Of a DNA stretch of 64,000 bases, positions 37,908-48,127 are shown piece after piece. The stretch comes from Shewanella holmiensis (GTDB lineage Bacteria; Pseudomonadota; Gammaproteobacteria; Enterobacterales; Shewanellaceae). Made by a program: the position numbers and the translations under genes. The notes beneath the pieces were generated by a model, which was given only the letters and a program-made list of their open reading frames with translations, searched no databases and was not told the DNA's origin. The stretch covers positions 62,001 to 126,000 of the forward strand of contig NZ_JAMTCD010000004.1 in assembly GCF_025370255.1 (NCBI RefSeq). Direction: 5' to 3'. Positions within the stretch are counted from its first letter, which is position 1; each line of letters begins with the position of its first letter.

Positions 37908-38080
37908 AGTGTGCTTAAAGGCAGGATCTGAGCGGGTTATTGATTGCTTATGCTGTTGCAACGAATATCAAATTTAACGATAAAATAGGATGGTATTGGG
38001 GTAATACAACAACAAGGGCTGGATAAGGAAACTTATACAGTTTTTTTTGAGCATTAAAAATATCTAACAAACACAAATAA

Positions 38081-38136
38081 TTAAGGCTTGAAGTTGATTC
38101 AAACTGCATAGCAGCTAATCCACATTCAAGCCCTAA
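38081..38136 (-). terminator. Possible terminator of lpp
   Basis: On the minus strand a 12-bp stem with one mismatch (38125-38136 with 38081-38092) encloses a 32-base loop that itself contains a small hairpin (38104-38114). A T-rich tail follows. The large loop lowers certainty. Confidence 0.45.
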
Positions 38137-38178
38137 TAATCAACCTATGAAAATAAGCTAATTCTTTATAGCTATGTC

Positions 38179-38445
38179 TTACTTCTTGTAAGAAGAAGCC
38201 ATGTTGTCTAAACGGTCGTTAGCACGTTTAGCTTCAGCTTGTGCGTCCATAGAAGCAGCTTTAGCGCCTTTAACATCAGCAGATAATTTGCTTTGCTCAG
38301 ACTTTAAAGAACCAACTTCTGCAGATAGTTGATCAACTTTGTTACCTAAGTTAGCAACGCTTTCTTCTAGAGCAGTAGTGTTAGCACAGCCACCTAGTAA
38401 AGCAGTCATAGCAACACCAGCAATCATCAGTACTTTTTTGTTCAT
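38179..38445 (-). CDS. lpp: Murein lipoprotein (Lpp)
   Basis: This 88-residue protein has a lipoprotein signal peptide ending in the lipobox LLGGC (Cys20), followed by an alanine-rich heptad-repeat coiled coil (VANLGNKVDQLSAEVGSLKS and on) and a C-terminal SYKK. The terminal lysine would be cross-linked to peptidoglycan. Lpp trimers tie the outer membrane to the wall. GGGAT lies before the ATG. It stands alone between rlmA and cca. It is slightly longer than E. coli Lpp (78 residues). Confidence 0.93.
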   Translation of the reverse strand: MNKKVLMIAGVAMTALLGGCANTTALEESVANLGNKVDQLSAEVGSLKSEQSKLSADVKGAKAASMDAQAEAKRANDRLDNMASSYKK

Positions 38446-38706
38446 GGGTAAATCCCTTAAATATAGGTTGTAGTTTTAGCGCAAAAGCCTATGCCTTTGC
38501 AGCGGCGTAATTATGTCACACATTTTGTTATTTGCTATAGGTAAACAACAAAATGTTTATCTAAAGTAGTTAAATAAATGAAAATTGCAAGCATTTCAAT
38601 GCGTATTGGGGGGATTCGTGCCCAATTTTAGCTGAAAGAGTGATTTATCCTAAAATAGTTGATAAAAAAGCAGCTTTCCCCCCCCATAGCTGTTTACGCT
38701 ATAAGT

Positions 38707-39939
38707 TCATTTATTTTTGATTTGTTGTTTTAAAGCTTGCACGGCTTCGATTCTTTTTTGGTGCAATTGCTGTTTAATTTCTGCGCCTTGAAATCCACCC
38801 AATATGATTTGCTTAACATCGACGTCACTTGCTGCGCTGAAGCAGGATTCAAGATACGTTTGTTGCGGATATTCAGCGTATTCAAACCCGGTGCGACCAC
38901 GCATATCGGCATGGCAACAAATTAACATTTGCTTCAATCGCTGTGGTTTACGCCAAAAATCTGCTTTATCGAATATTTTGATAATGGTTTCAGCTTTTAG
39001 TTCAAAAGCATTATGAATATTTTGATGTTGGTCGCTGACTAAAATCGCTAAATCACGATATTCATTTGGCACACGTAACCGTTGGCATAAACGTTTTATC
39101 AACGGTACACCTTTTTGACCGTGCCCATGATGCTTAGGTAAGGTTTCTTTGGGGCTAAGGGCTTTGCCTAAATCATGGGTTAAACTTGCAAATCTAATCG
39201 CTTTATCTGTCGATAATATACTTGCTTGTGCCAGTACTAATAAGGTGTGTATCCCAGAGTCAATTTCAGGGTGCCATTTCTCGGGTTGAGGAATGCCAAA
39301 TAGCACGTCAACTTCAGGTAATATCACTTTCAATGCGCCGCAGTTACGTAGCGCTTGAAAAAACACTTCAGGGTTATTACCGCTTAATACTTTGTCTAGT
39401 TCTTGCCATACTCGTTCGGGAGTAAGATGTGCCAGTTCACCCGACTGTGCTATTTGCTGCATAAGCGATTGAGTTTCAGGGGCAATAGTAAAGCCTATAT
39501 GATGAAAGCGCGCCGCAAAGCGAGCTACGCGTAATACCCTTAGCGGATCTTCAATAAACGCGTCTGATACATGTCTAAGAATTTTTTGTTCAATATCCTG
39601 TCGACCACCATAAGGGTCAACCAAGTTACCTGATTCATCTTCAGCAATTGCATTAACCGTTAAGTCTCGGCGTAATAGGTCTTGCTCTAAGCTGACATCT
39701 TTGGCGGCATAGCAGTCGAAACCCTGATATCCCATACCCGTTTTGCGCTCAGTTCTGGCAAGTGCATATTCTTGTTGTGTTTTAGGATGTAAAAACACAG
39801 GAAAATCTTTGCCTACCTGCTGATAGCCTTTTGCCTGCATTTCTTCAACATTACTGCCTACCACAACAAAATCTTTGTCTTTTATTGGAAGGCCAAGAAG
39901 TTTGTCTCGCACAGCACCACCGACTAAATAGATCTTCAT
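38707..39939 (-). CDS. cca: CCA-adding tRNA nucleotidyltransferase (multifunctional)
   Basis: The protein has 410 residues. It begins with the nucleotidyltransferase motif [25 protein letters not shown], then [10 protein letters not shown] and [18 protein letters not shown]-terminal HD phosphohydrolase domain ([12 protein letters not shown]) follows. This layout is the gammaproteobacterial bifunctional CCA enzyme that adds and repairs CCA ends. It is divergent from exeA. Nothing unusual is seen. Confidence 0.97.
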   Translation of the reverse strand: MKIYLVGGAVRDKLLGLPIKDKDFVVVGSNVEEMQAKGYQQVGKDFPVFLHPKTQQEYALARTERKTGMGYQGFDCYAAKDVSLEQDLLRRDLTVNAIAEDESGNLVDPYGGRQDIEQKILRHVSDAFIEDPLRVLRVARFAARFHHIGFTIAPETQSLMQQIAQSGELAHLTPERVWQELDKVLSGNNPEVFFQALRNCGALKVILPEVDVLFGIPQPEKWHPEIDSGIHTLLVLAQASILSTDKAIRFASLTHDLGKALSPKETLPKHHGHGQKGVPLIKRLCQRLRVPNEYRDLAILVSDQHQNIHNAFELKAETIIKIFDKADFWRKPQRLKQMLICCHADMRGRTGFEYAEYPQQTYLESCFSAASDVDVKQIILGGFQGAEIKQQLHQKRIEAVQALKQQIKNK

Positions 39940-40067
39940 TTGGGGTCACTTTTGGTCAATATAGTGAATAAATCTTACCAGAGTTCGATTTTTGCGGCTA
40001 ACTTTTGACAAGCAACCTCGCAGGGATTAACTTGAGCCGTCAGTTTTAGTTAAGGATGCTAAGTCGT

Positions 40068-41711
40068 ATGTATAAAGCTTTTTATGGATTAAACGATAAT
40101 CCATTCTCTATTGCTCCTAATCCACATTACATGTTTTTAAGTGACCGTCACCGTGAAGCTCTGGTGCATTTGACTTATGGTTTAGGTGAAACCGGCGGTT
40201 TTGTGTTGCTTACTGGTGAAGTGGGAACCGGTAAGACAACCGTATCGCGTTGTTTATTACAGCAGTTACCTGAAAATACCGATACCGCATTTATTCTCAA
40301 TCCTTCATTAACTGAGCAAGAGTTACTGGCTACCCTGTGTGATGAACTTGGCATTGTCTATGGCGAAAACCCCAGTATTAAGCAACTTACCGATTTATTG
40401 AGCCAATATTTACTCAATAGTCATAAAAATGGCCGTAATACGGTGCTTATTATTGATGAAGCACAGCATTTACGTTCTGAGGTGTTAGAGCAGTTAAGGC
40501 TATTAACTAACCTTGAAACCGATACTAAAAAGCTATTACAGGTTATTTTAATTGGCCAGCCAGAATTACAACAACTGCTAAAACGCCAAGACCTGCGCCA
40601 ACTTGCACAGCGTATTACTGCTCGATATCATCTTTTACCGCTTAATGCTGATGAGTTAGCATTATATGTGCAGCATCGTTTACAAGTCGGTGGACGGCAC
40701 GAGCCCTTATTTACTGCAAAATCGATTCGCAGGTTGCACCATTACAGTGGTGGGATCCCTCGATTGACAAATCTTTTATGTGAAAGAGCATTGATGGCAG
40801 GGTATGGCCAATCTAAGGTGCCGATAGATCATAAAATGGTTGATCAGGCCGCTATGGAGGTGTTGGGTGAATCCCTGCCTAACAATGATAAACGTTGGTA
40901 TGGCGCAATTGCTGTTGCAACATTATTTACTTTTTCTGCGGCATTTTATGTTTTCAATCAAAGTGGTGAATCTAATTTATCTGCAGAGTTATCCAATAAT
41001 CAACCCACTCCAACGGCGGCTGCTGTAACACAAGCTGTGGCAAATCCACTGCCTGCAGAGACTTCATTGCAGGTTAATTCGAGTGCGATGAATGCCAACC
41101 AAAGGGTGATGCAGAATGCTATGGCACAAAGCCAGAATATTGATGTGGCTTTTGCTGCGTTATTTGGTTTATGGCAATTGCAACCAATTAGCGAGCTAAC
41201 CCCTTGTCAGGCTGCACAACAACAAGGATTAACCTGTTACCAACAGCAAGGTAATTGGAATAGCATTATGCGCCTTAATTATCCTGCGGTGGTGTATTTA
41301 CAAGATGCAAAAATCAACCCATTTTATGGGGTGATTGTTGAGCGTCAGTATGAGCAAATATTATTGCAATTAGGTGAACAACAATTTTGGGTGGGTAAGG
41401 ATTGGTTTGATCGCCACTTCAGTGGCACCTTTGAAATTTTATGGCAGTCGGATCAAGCCATGCCAAGAGAAATTGGCCAAAGTGCGCCTTTAGCGCAGGT
41501 GCAGTGGTTAGAGAATAGTTTAGCCATGATTGATCAACGTCCTGCGCGTTTAGTGAGCCAGTTTGATGGTCAATTAGAACAGCATCTCATGTCGTTTCAG
41601 CGTTTGCATGGATTAAAAGCCGATGGCATAGCAGGCAGTCAAACTCTGGTGCAAATTAACTTATATCTGAGCCAAACTGGTCCTAGATTGAGTTTGACGG
41701 AGCGTCAATAA
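40068..41711 (+). CDS. exeA: ExeA/GspA-type AAA ATPase with peptidoglycan-binding domain
   Basis: The protein has 547 residues from ATG 40068. An ATG 12 bases upstream overlaps the AAGGA site, so I prefer the second, which gives the family start MYKAFYGLNDNPFSIAPNPHYMFLS. The cytosolic AAA domain has Walker A GEVGTGKT (50-57) and Walker B VLIIDEAQ. One membrane segment lies near 276-298, and a C-terminal periplasmic peptidoglycan-binding domain (about 497-545, FQRLHGLKADGIAGSQTL) follows. With ExeB it places the type II secretin in the wall. A MshM-like role is possible, but the exeB partner supports ExeA. Confidence 0.9.
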   Translation: MYKAFYGLNDNPFSIAPNPHYMFLSDRHREALVHLTYGLGETGGFVLLTGEVGTGKTTVSRCLLQQLPENTDTAFILNPSLTEQELLATLCDELGIVYGENPSIKQLTDLLSQYLLNSHKNGRNTVLIIDEAQHLRSEVLEQLRLLTNLETDTKKLLQVILIGQPELQQLLKRQDLRQLAQRITARYHLLPLNADELALYVQHRLQVGGRHEPLFTAKSIRRLHHYSGGIPRLTNLLCERALMAGYGQSKVPIDHKMVDQAAMEVLGESLPNNDKRWYGAIAVATLFTFSAAFYVFNQSGESNLSAELSNNQPTPTAAAVTQAVANPLPAETSLQVNSSAMNANQRVMQNAMAQSQNIDVAFAALFGLWQLQPISELTPCQAAQQQGLTCYQQQGNWNSIMRLNYPAVVYLQDAKINPFYGVIVERQYEQILLQLGEQQFWVGKDWFDRHFSGTFEILWQSDQAMPREIGQSAPLAQVQWLENSLAMIDQRPARLVSQFDGQLEQHLMSFQRLHGLKADGIAGSQTLVQINLYLSQTGPRLSLTERQ

Positions 41712-42754
41712 TGTCAATTTTATTGGATGCGGTAAGTAAACAAAAACAACAATCGGCCGGAGTATATGATCCGGTTTTGACGCCACGCCCTGCATCACCT
41801 CTGATCCAGCGTAAACGTGGTTTGGCAACCAAAGTAACTTTACTCGCGCTTGCTATGTCTGTCGCTATTACCGGTGCGTGGGGATTAAATACCTTGCTCA
41901 ATACTGCTCATCAAGACGTGGCTAATCTTGATGTGCCGTCGGCAAAGTCTGTTTCGCCAGAGACCAATATTATGCCAGTGGTATCTAAGCAGGTTTTAGA
42001 AGAAGAGACACAAACTACGGCAGATTTCAGTTTAGCTGGCAAAGTGGCATTGCCTCGGCCTAAACCACTGTCATCTTCAGCAATGACTGAGCCGCAACTT
42101 CGCCTGCAACAGCCTATTAGCAACCAAAATCACCAGCAAGCTTTGTTACAACAACCAAACGCGGCCACTGTTAACTCATCTGATGCATTGACCATAGAGC
42201 AATTACAGCAATTAAGTCAGCAATACGATCAACAACTACAGAATGCGTATCAACAATCAAATGATACTCTTGATGCTGAACCGATTATTTTAGGTGCGAA
42301 TGCAAATCAGCGCGGCTTGCAAGAGTTAGAAGCCTTAAAACTTCAAGTCAATATGGCTGCAAATGAAGTTGATTTTCGGTCGGTTCGCCAGGAGCGTGTC
42401 AATCAAGATAACAATCTTGCCGATGCATTTGCTGCGGCTTTAAAAGATGTCGAGTACGAGCAGTCAGCTAATCGCGATGTGACAGAGGCTAAATTAGATC
42501 CTATTCCAAAATCTAAGCCACAGGGGATCCCCAAATACGGTGATTTACCGGCCAGCCTTCAGCTGCGTATTCCCGAGTTTAATATTGTTGCGCATGTGTA
42601 TTCAACAGAGCCCAGTAATCGCTGGTTAAATGTTGATGGCCAAGAGTTACAACAGGGCGATATGATCCAAGATAAATTAACCATTATTGAAATTCGTCCT
42701 CGGGATATCATTTTAGATATTGATGGTCAAGAGTTTAAAGTGCCTGCAATTTAA
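41711..42754 (+). CDS. exeB: General secretion pathway protein B (ExeB/GspB)
   Basis: This 347-residue protein starts in the exeA stop codon (TAATG). It has a short cytosolic N-terminus (MSILLDAVSKQKQQSAGVYDPVL), one membrane segment near 38-60, a Gln-rich periplasmic linker and a C-terminal GspB domain (LPASLQLRIPEFNIVAHVYSTE and WLNVDGQELQQGDMI). ExeA and ExeB form the complex that assembles the type II secretin. The main gsp operon is not in this window. A strong terminator follows. Confidence 0.92.
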   Translation: MSILLDAVSKQKQQSAGVYDPVLTPRPASPLIQRKRGLATKVTLLALAMSVAITGAWGLNTLLNTAHQDVANLDVPSAKSVSPETNIMPVVSKQVLEEETQTTADFSLAGKVALPRPKPLSSSAMTEPQLRLQQPISNQNHQQALLQQPNAATVNSSDALTIEQLQQLSQQYDQQLQNAYQQSNDTLDAEPIILGANANQRGLQELEALKLQVNMAANEVDFRSVRQERVNQDNNLADAFAAALKDVEYEQSANRDVTEAKLDPIPKSKPQGIPKYGDLPASLQLRIPEFNIVAHVYSTEPSNRWLNVDGQELQQGDMIQDKLTIIEIRPRDIILDIDGQEFKVPAI

Positions 42755-42786
42755 TCATTTAATCTTGTATATGATGAACGAGTAAT

Positions 42787-42812
42787 AAAAAAGGCGCCTA
42801 AGCGCCTTTTTT
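42787..42812. terminator. Bidirectional terminator between exeB and nhaD
   Basis: AAAAAAGGCGC (42787-42797) pairs with GCGCCTTTTTT (42802-42812) around CTAA. A- and T-runs on both sides suit the convergent genes. Confidence 0.93.
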
Positions 42813-42830
42813 GTGTGTGGTAAATAAAGA

Positions 42831-44078
42831 TTAACCGTGTAAGTGATTCGCTAAAAATAATGTTAATGAATAGCCTAAGCAATAACATAGTAAGAGTGCT
42901 GGCACATATTTTAAGTAACTGACGAAGGTTAACTCGGGCACTTTACTCATAGCGATGATACCCGACGCGGAACCAATGACGAGTAATGATCCGCCCACCC
43001 CCACAGAGTATGTTAAGCCTAACCATTGTGCTGTTGTTAGCACTGGATCCGCTTTTAATAACGCCGCAGTTAATGGTACGTTATCCAGTACCGCAGAACC
43101 CACACCTGTGAAAAAGTTAGAAATACTGGGGTCGTACATAGAGTAGACTTCAGTTAATAAATGCAGTGTACCTATTTCTTTTAGCATACCGACAAGTAAT
43201 AAAATACCTAAGAAGAACAATAAGGTATCGTACTCAACCTGACGGATATATTCTAAAATTTGTACTTCTTCATCTTTACTTTTATTGCTACGTCCCACTA
43301 AAAACATCACCGATAAACCGGCTAAAAATGTCAGTACAGGGGGAATTGCGAATAGCACGTTAAGTAGCATAGTCAAAATGATAGTGATCAGGAAAATTAC
43401 CCCAATAACGATATCGACAGTGTTGTAAGACTGCGCCATAGGCGTGGTGCTGACAGACCCTTCAGCTTTTAAAGAAAACAACACAGCTAATAACAATACG
43501 CTAATAGACGCAGGTATAAACAATACTAACAATTCAGAGATATGCACCTTGCCTGCAAGGAAAATCATCAAGGTGGTAACATCGCCGGTGATCAGTGCAA
43601 CACCACCAGAGTTGACGGCAAAAATAATCAAAACCGCCATGCGTCGACGCATTTGGCTATCTAAATTAAACGTTGTCAGTAACCCTAGTGATACTAAGGT
43701 AGCCGTTACGTTGTCACAAAATGTCGATAATACTAAGGAAAACATCCCCACTTGCAGCATCAGCATTCTGACTGAAACCTGTTGTGGGAAGATTTTTTGC
43801 ACCATGACCTGGATCATGCCCTTCGCGTTAAGGTAGGCCACAAAGGTCATTGTCGACATTAAAAATAGCCATAATGTGGCAATTTCTAATAAGTTCTCGT
43901 TCAATTCCTCTGAAATCAAGGCTGATTTCTCAGGCGTTTGAGCGGCAATAAATAAGGTAATCCAAGACACACAGCCTAAAAATAAGGTGGTCTTAGCTTT
44001 GTTTATGTGGGTAACTTCTTCAAAAATGATACTAAGTAGTGCGAGTACAGCAAGAGTGAGCAGAAAGGTTTCTAGCAT
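42831..44078 (-). CDS. nhaD: NhaD-type Na+/H+ antiporter
   Basis: This 415-residue inner-membrane protein has about ten or more membrane segments. FCDNVTATLVSLGLL, VNSGGVALITGDVTTLMIF and VLDNVPLTAALL belong to the NhaD branch of the ion-transporter superfamily, in which the Asp and Thr residues of such loops bind the ion. It would export sodium at alkaline pH, as is common in marine bacteria. The gene stands alone with a palindrome-rich leader at 44103-44158. The ribosome site is GGAA, 9 bases before the ATG. Confidence 0.92.
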   Translation of the reverse strand: MLETFLLTLAVLALLSIIFEEVTHINKAKTTLFLGCVSWITLFIAAQTPEKSALISEELNENLLEIATLWLFLMSTMTFVAYLNAKGMIQVMVQKIFPQQVSVRMLMLQVGMFSLVLSTFCDNVTATLVSLGLLTTFNLDSQMRRRMAVLIIFAVNSGGVALITGDVTTLMIFLAGKVHISELLVLFIPASISVLLLAVLFSLKAEGSVSTTPMAQSYNTVDIVIGVIFLITIILTMLLNVLFAIPPVLTFLAGLSVMFLVGRSNKSKDEEVQILEYIRQVEYDTLLFFLGILLLVGMLKEIGTLHLLTEVYSMYDPSISNFFTGVGSAVLDNVPLTAALLKADPVLTTAQWLGLTYSVGVGGSLLVIGSASGIIAMSKVPELTFVSYLKYVPALLLCYCLGYSLTLFLANHLHG

Positions 44079-44102
44079 AACGGCAATTCCAACGGCTTGT
44101 TA

Positions 44103-44123
44103 ATGACATAGCTGCTATGTCAT
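44103..44123 (-). promoter_or_regulatory. Palindrome in the nhaD leader
   Basis: ATGACATAGC and GCTATGTCAT flank a single base, ending 25 bases before the nhaD start and about 10 bases before its ribosome site. It may be an operator for a dimeric regulator or an RNA hairpin that affects translation. Confidence 0.5.
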
Positions 44124-44530
44124 GAATTTAAGCTAGCTTAATTAAGTTTCAATTAAGCTTTCTTCAGGCGGTGCGGATCACATCACACTATGGCTATTTC
44201 TGCAACAGGCTTCTCATTGTTTTAGGCAAATAAATGCAACTCAGAACAATAATCGTTATCAAGCGAAATATTCAACATATGTTATTGAATAATTATCAAT
44301 TTTGGCAGTGAATTTTTATCATTATCCAATTCCACTTAACTTGGAACGTTCGATGGATTTTAATAGACTCAAATTGAGGTTATTGGCTTCATTGTCAGGA
44401 AAAAAAACAGATCAACATATCAATAACGGCTTCAATGGACATAAATCTGATGCAGTCACAAAGATAAAAGCGGTTTGATATTCGGATGTTGGTAAGCGTG
44501 GCTGTAAGCGTTAATGGCAGGAATCAAACC

Positions 44531-44560
44531 AATAAAAAGACCAATCTGAATCGATTGGCC
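44531..44560 (-). terminator. Terminator of hemL
   Basis: On the minus strand an 8-bp stem (44553-44560 with 44539-44546, one G-U pair) with a 6-base loop is followed by TTTTTATT. Confidence 0.82.
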
Positions 44561-44588
44561 TTAGCATTGTACCAGACTAAAACAGGTG

Positions 44589-45875
44589 TTATTTCATTGC
44601 TGCAAAAATACGGTCAACAGCGGCTAAAGTATAACTAATCTCTTCTTCACCATGCGCCATAGATAAGAATCCAGCTTCATAGGCTGAAGGCGCTAGGTAA
44701 ATGCCCTCATCTAGCATTGCATGGTAGAAATGACGGAAGTGTTCCATATTACATTTGGTCACCTGGCTGAATGAGGTCATTGGTGCTTTATCTTCTGTGA
44801 AGAAGAAACCAAACATACCGCCAACATAAGTGATGCTTAATGGAATGCCGTGTTTATCTGCAGCAGCTTTAAAGCCTTCTGCAATACGCTTGGTTTTAGC
44901 GGCAAGTGCTTCATATAAACCAGGTTCGTTTAAGGCTTCCATTTGCGCTAAACCTGCGGTCATTGCAATAGGGTTACCCGATAATGTACCTGCTTGATAA
45001 ACAGGGCCTGTCGGTGCGATAAACTGCATAACATCTTTACGGCCACCAAATGCGCCTACTGGCATACCGCCGCCAATCACTTTACCTAAAGTGGTTAAGT
45101 CAGGTTTAACGCCATAATGCCCCTGTGCACCGCTCATAGATACGCGGAAACCTGTCATGACTTCATCAATAATCAGTAATGCACCAAATTCATCACAAAT
45201 TGTCCGCAGACCTTGTAAGAAGCCTTCAACAGGAGGAATACAGTTCATGTTGCCAGCAACTGGCTCAAGAATGATGCAAGAAATTTCTGTTGGGTGTTGT
45301 TCAAACAATGCACGTACCGACGCTAAATCATTGTAGGTTGCAGTGAGTGTGTGCTTGGCAAAGTCTTCAGGAATACCCGGTGAGCTAGGTTGGCCTAAAG
45401 TTAATGCACCTGAACCTGCTTTTACCAGTAAGCAGTCTGCATGACCATGATAACAGCCTTCAAATTTCAAGATTTTGTCACGGTTAGTGAACCCACGCGC
45501 TAAACGAATAGCGCTCATGGTGGCTTCAGTGCCTGAGCTCACCATACGTACTTGTTCCATTGATGGCACCATAGAAATCACTTTTTCAGCCATTTTGACT
45601 TCAAGTTCTGTGGGGGCACCAAAAGATAAACCATTTTCAACCGCTGCTAATACCGCTTCACGGATTTTAGGATGGTTATGCCCTAAAATCATCGGTCCCC
45701 ATGATCCGACATAATCGATATATTTTTTACCATCAGCATCATAGATGTAAGCACCATCAGCTTTTTCGATAAATAATGGTGAGCCACCTACGCCGTTAAA
45801 TGCGCGCACAGGTGAGTTTACGCCGCCAGGAATGGTTTTTTTAGCCTGTTCAAATAGTGTTTCGGAACGGGTCAT
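44589..45875 (-). CDS. hemL: Glutamate-1-semialdehyde 2,1-aminomutase
   Basis: This 428-residue class III PLP enzyme has the HemL pattern: [59 protein letters not shown] and the PLP lysine in [18 protein letters not shown]. It forms 5-aminolevulinate from glutamate-1-semialdehyde for haem synthesis. It follows pyrB by 27 bases on the same strand, so the two may be cotranscribed although their pathways differ. A terminator follows. Confidence 0.97.
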   Translation of the reverse strand: MTRSETLFEQAKKTIPGGVNSPVRAFNGVGGSPLFIEKADGAYIYDADGKKYIDYVGSWGPMILGHNHPKIREAVLAAVENGLSFGAPTELEVKMAEKVISMVPSMEQVRMVSSGTEATMSAIRLARGFTNRDKILKFEGCYHGHADCLLVKAGSGALTLGQPSSPGIPEDFAKHTLTATYNDLASVRALFEQHPTEISCIILEPVAGNMNCIPPVEGFLQGLRTICDEFGALLIIDEVMTGFRVSMSGAQGHYGVKPDLTTLGKVIGGGMPVGAFGGRKDVMQFIAPTGPVYQAGTLSGNPIAMTAGLAQMEALNEPGLYEALAAKTKRIAEGFKAAADKHGIPLSITYVGGMFGFFFTEDKAPMTSFSQVTKCNMEHFRHFYHAMLDEGIYLAPSAYEAGFLSMAHGEEEISYTLAAVDRIFAAMK

Positions 45876-45902
45876 GTGTAATCCTTAATTTATTGCCGCT
45901 GA

Positions 45903-46922
45903 TTAACGATCAGCTTTACGTGAATACCAGTTAACAGGACATTCATATTTTTCGAGTTGGTTCTCAACACCTAACGTTAATGCAAACAGTGCCATACGAA
46001 TTAATAATCCGTTATCCGCTTGACGGAAAATAGCCAAACTTGGGTGGCTGTTTAGGTCGTTATCAAGCTCGTTTGCCTGTTCACGTGAATCACGTGGTAA
46101 AGGGTGCATGATCACAGTGTTCGATTTACAGTGTTGAGTATAAATATTATGATTTAATCGGAATTTACCCCGATATTTATTCGCCTCTTCCTGTGAAGGA
46201 AAACGCTCTTCTTGAATACGGGTTAAATAAAGAATATCAGCTTGATGCAGATTTCCTTCTAGTTGTTCGGTTATTTTGATCTTATGGCCAGCATTTTCAA
46301 TGTCGGCGATCACATAGTCAGGCATTGCCAGTTCAGTAGGTGAAATTAATGTGAACTGGATATCTTTATACATGCATAACAAGCGTGATAGCGAATGCAC
46401 AGTACGGCCATATTTCAAATCACCCACCATTGCGATGTGCATACCATTAATGCCCATACCTGCGTGGCTGAGTTCTTTTTGAATGGTAAATAAATCAAGC
46501 AAGGCTTGAGTTGGGTGCTCATTAGGACCATCGCCGCCGTTAATCACTGGCACACGACTGCCTTCAGCAAACTCTTTTACCGAGTATGCATCAGGGTGGC
46601 GCATAGCGATAACATCTGAGTAGGTCGACAGCACGCGTGCTGTGTCATACAAAGATTCCCCTTTTGACAGCGAAGACGATGCCATTCCAGTGGTTTCTCG
46701 TACATGTCCACCGAGTAGGTTAAATGCACAACCAAAACTAACACGGGTACGGGTGCTGGGTTCAAAAAATAAATTACCAAGAATCGCACCTTCTAATACC
46801 TTAGTACGCTTTTCTCGCAGCGCATAAGGGGTCATTTTGTTGGCGACATCAAAAATGGTAGTAATTGAATCCAGATTTAACTGGTTTACGGAAAGGATAT
46901 GTGAACCTTCGAACTGAGTCAT
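45903..46922 (-). CDS. pyrB: Aspartate carbamoyltransferase, long single-subunit form
   Basis: The protein has 339 residues from ATG 46922. The open frame to 46985 is discounted because the conserved start MTQFEGSHILSVNQL fits here and GGAA lies about 9 bases before. The active-site motifs are FFEPSTRTRVSF, a KGESLYDTARVLS loop and HPTQALLDLFTI. It joins carbamoyl phosphate to aspartate in pyrimidine synthesis. It is longer than E. coli PyrB (311 residues) through a C-terminal extension (ENQLEKYECPVNW). No pyrI regulatory-subunit gene follows; hemL does. Confidence 0.93.
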   Translation of the reverse strand: MTQFEGSHILSVNQLNLDSITTIFDVANKMTPYALREKRTKVLEGAILGNLFFEPSTRTRVSFGCAFNLLGGHVRETTGMASSSLSKGESLYDTARVLSTYSDVIAMRHPDAYSVKEFAEGSRVPVINGGDGPNEHPTQALLDLFTIQKELSHAGMGINGMHIAMVGDLKYGRTVHSLSRLLCMYKDIQFTLISPTELAMPDYVIADIENAGHKIKITEQLEGNLHQADILYLTRIQEERFPSQEEANKYRGKFRLNHNIYTQHCKSNTVIMHPLPRDSREQANELDNDLNSHPSLAIFRQADNGLLIRMALFALTLGVENQLEKYECPVNWYSRKADR

Positions 46923-47043
46923 CAGCCTGATTTCCAATATTTGGGGGGTAAATCTTGCTTGAAATTCAGCGCGAGATTTACCCAAGTTGTGTAGGGTGGC
47001 TGAGGCGAAATTGTAGCAGACAATCTTGCACAGTTAAACTAGA

Positions 47044-48117
47044 TTACTGTGAACCTGTTATCAAATGAATCGGATTAGCATCAGATAGATAAGCTTCATC
47101 AACTTGATCTAAACCATTATAGCGGATCATCGCGCGTAAACTGTCTATGTAAGCTTGGCCGCGTTCAGAATACTTATCTAATGTCCCCGCTAATTCCAGT
47201 CCACTTATTGGGGCATTGTTTTTCCTCAACTTGGCACGTAAATCACGTAGCTTTTGATAAGCTTGGTTGGTGTTGATATTAATGAGATATCCAATGACCG
47301 ACGCCAGTGGTGAGTCAAATTTTGCAATACCATAATTACCGAGTTCGGTACGTTGTTGCTTTGGTACCATGCCATTACCACTAAAATCCCATTGGCCAAA
47401 AAAAGCATTACCTTCAATCGTAAATCGAGATGTTGCCCAACCGCTTTCTTCGGCAGCTTGTGCTAACACCAAAGAGGGCGGCACAATATCAACGCGATTA
47501 AGCAAAGTGGCTCGTTGTTCATCTGAAAGGCTTTCGATGCTTTGTCGTGTTTCTTCATCAATTACTTTGTATTTTAAGGCAAGCTTGATCACTTTTTCAT
47601 CGCTGTTGGCCTTAGACTCAATATATCTGCGTTCCAGCAACATTTTTTCATTACTGAGTAAAATCAGTGGCGCCATCAAGCGGAAGAAAATCATTTTCTT
47701 CTCATCTACAGGAATATTTTTTGCATTTCGCTGCCATTTTTCGGTGACGGTACTGAAGGTCAGTCTTGGTACTTCACGATTGCCTTGCTGCCAGCTTTGG
47801 GAATTATAATTAAGTGAATCGAAGAGGTCTTTAATACTGTCTAACGAATAAATCGGCACCTTTGCAGGCTTTTGGGTTGGACGATTATCAGATATTAACG
47901 AAAAACTCCTTTGTAATTGGTCTGGTTCATTGTCAGTAAAGGCGTTTAATGGGGCTAGTTTTATGTCTGTTTTAGCATCTGTGGTATTTTTAACATCGGC
48001 TAAATTGATATCAAGGGACTCATCATTGTCTGTAGATAGGCTAAATATGCTATAAGTCAATGCTGAACATATGCCAATAACTAGCAGCGCCCAAAATGGT
48101 TTTGTGATCATTTTCAT
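47044..48117 (-). CDS. Bax-like protein with glucosaminidase domain
   Basis: This 357-residue protein has one N-terminal membrane anchor (ITKPFWALLVIGICSALTYSIF), a polar linker to about 100 and a C-terminal glucosaminidase domain. IVPPSLVLAQAAEESGWATSRFTIEGNAFFGQWDF contains the family glutamate, with YAIAKF-like and LAGTLDKYSERGQAYIDSL segments after it. It probably cleaves or binds peptidoglycan in the periplasm, like E. coli Bax, whose cellular role is unclear. It follows the ClC gene by 10 bases on the minus strand. Confidence 0.85.
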   Translation of the reverse strand: MKMITKPFWALLVIGICSALTYSIFSLSTDNDESLDINLADVKNTTDAKTDIKLAPLNAFTDNEPDQLQRSFSLISDNRPTQKPAKVPIYSLDSIKDLFDSLNYNSQSWQQGNREVPRLTFSTVTEKWQRNAKNIPVDEKKMIFFRLMAPLILLSNEKMLLERRYIESKANSDEKVIKLALKYKVIDEETRQSIESLSDEQRATLLNRVDIVPPSLVLAQAAEESGWATSRFTIEGNAFFGQWDFSGNGMVPKQQRTELGNYGIAKFDSPLASVIGYLININTNQAYQKLRDLRAKLRKNNAPISGLELAGTLDKYSERGQAYIDSLRAMIRYNGLDQVDEAYLSDANPIHLITGSQ

Positions 48118-48127
48118 TATTTTAGTC

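Larger units (their letters stand above)
44079..44588 (-). other. Long intergenic region between nhaD and hemL
   Basis: These 510 bases hold no credible gene on either strand. The left end is the nhaD leader with three palindromes. One is a 21-base dyad with 10-bp arms (44103-44123). The second is TTAAGCTAGCTTAA (44128-44141). The third is a 9-bp stem AGCTTAATT with AATTAAGCT (44135-44159). The right end is the hemL terminator (44531-44560). The middle, about 350 bases, shows nothing that I recognise. Confidence 0.6.

Noticed and set aside
38678..38685. Run of eight C between lpp and cca
   Set aside because: It lies outside any gene and no phase-variable promoter elements are recognisable, so there is no support for a switching role.
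44486..44640. Short plus-strand open frame entering hemL
   Set aside because: It crosses the hemL terminator and the hemL coding region on the opposite strand and lacks a ribosome site.
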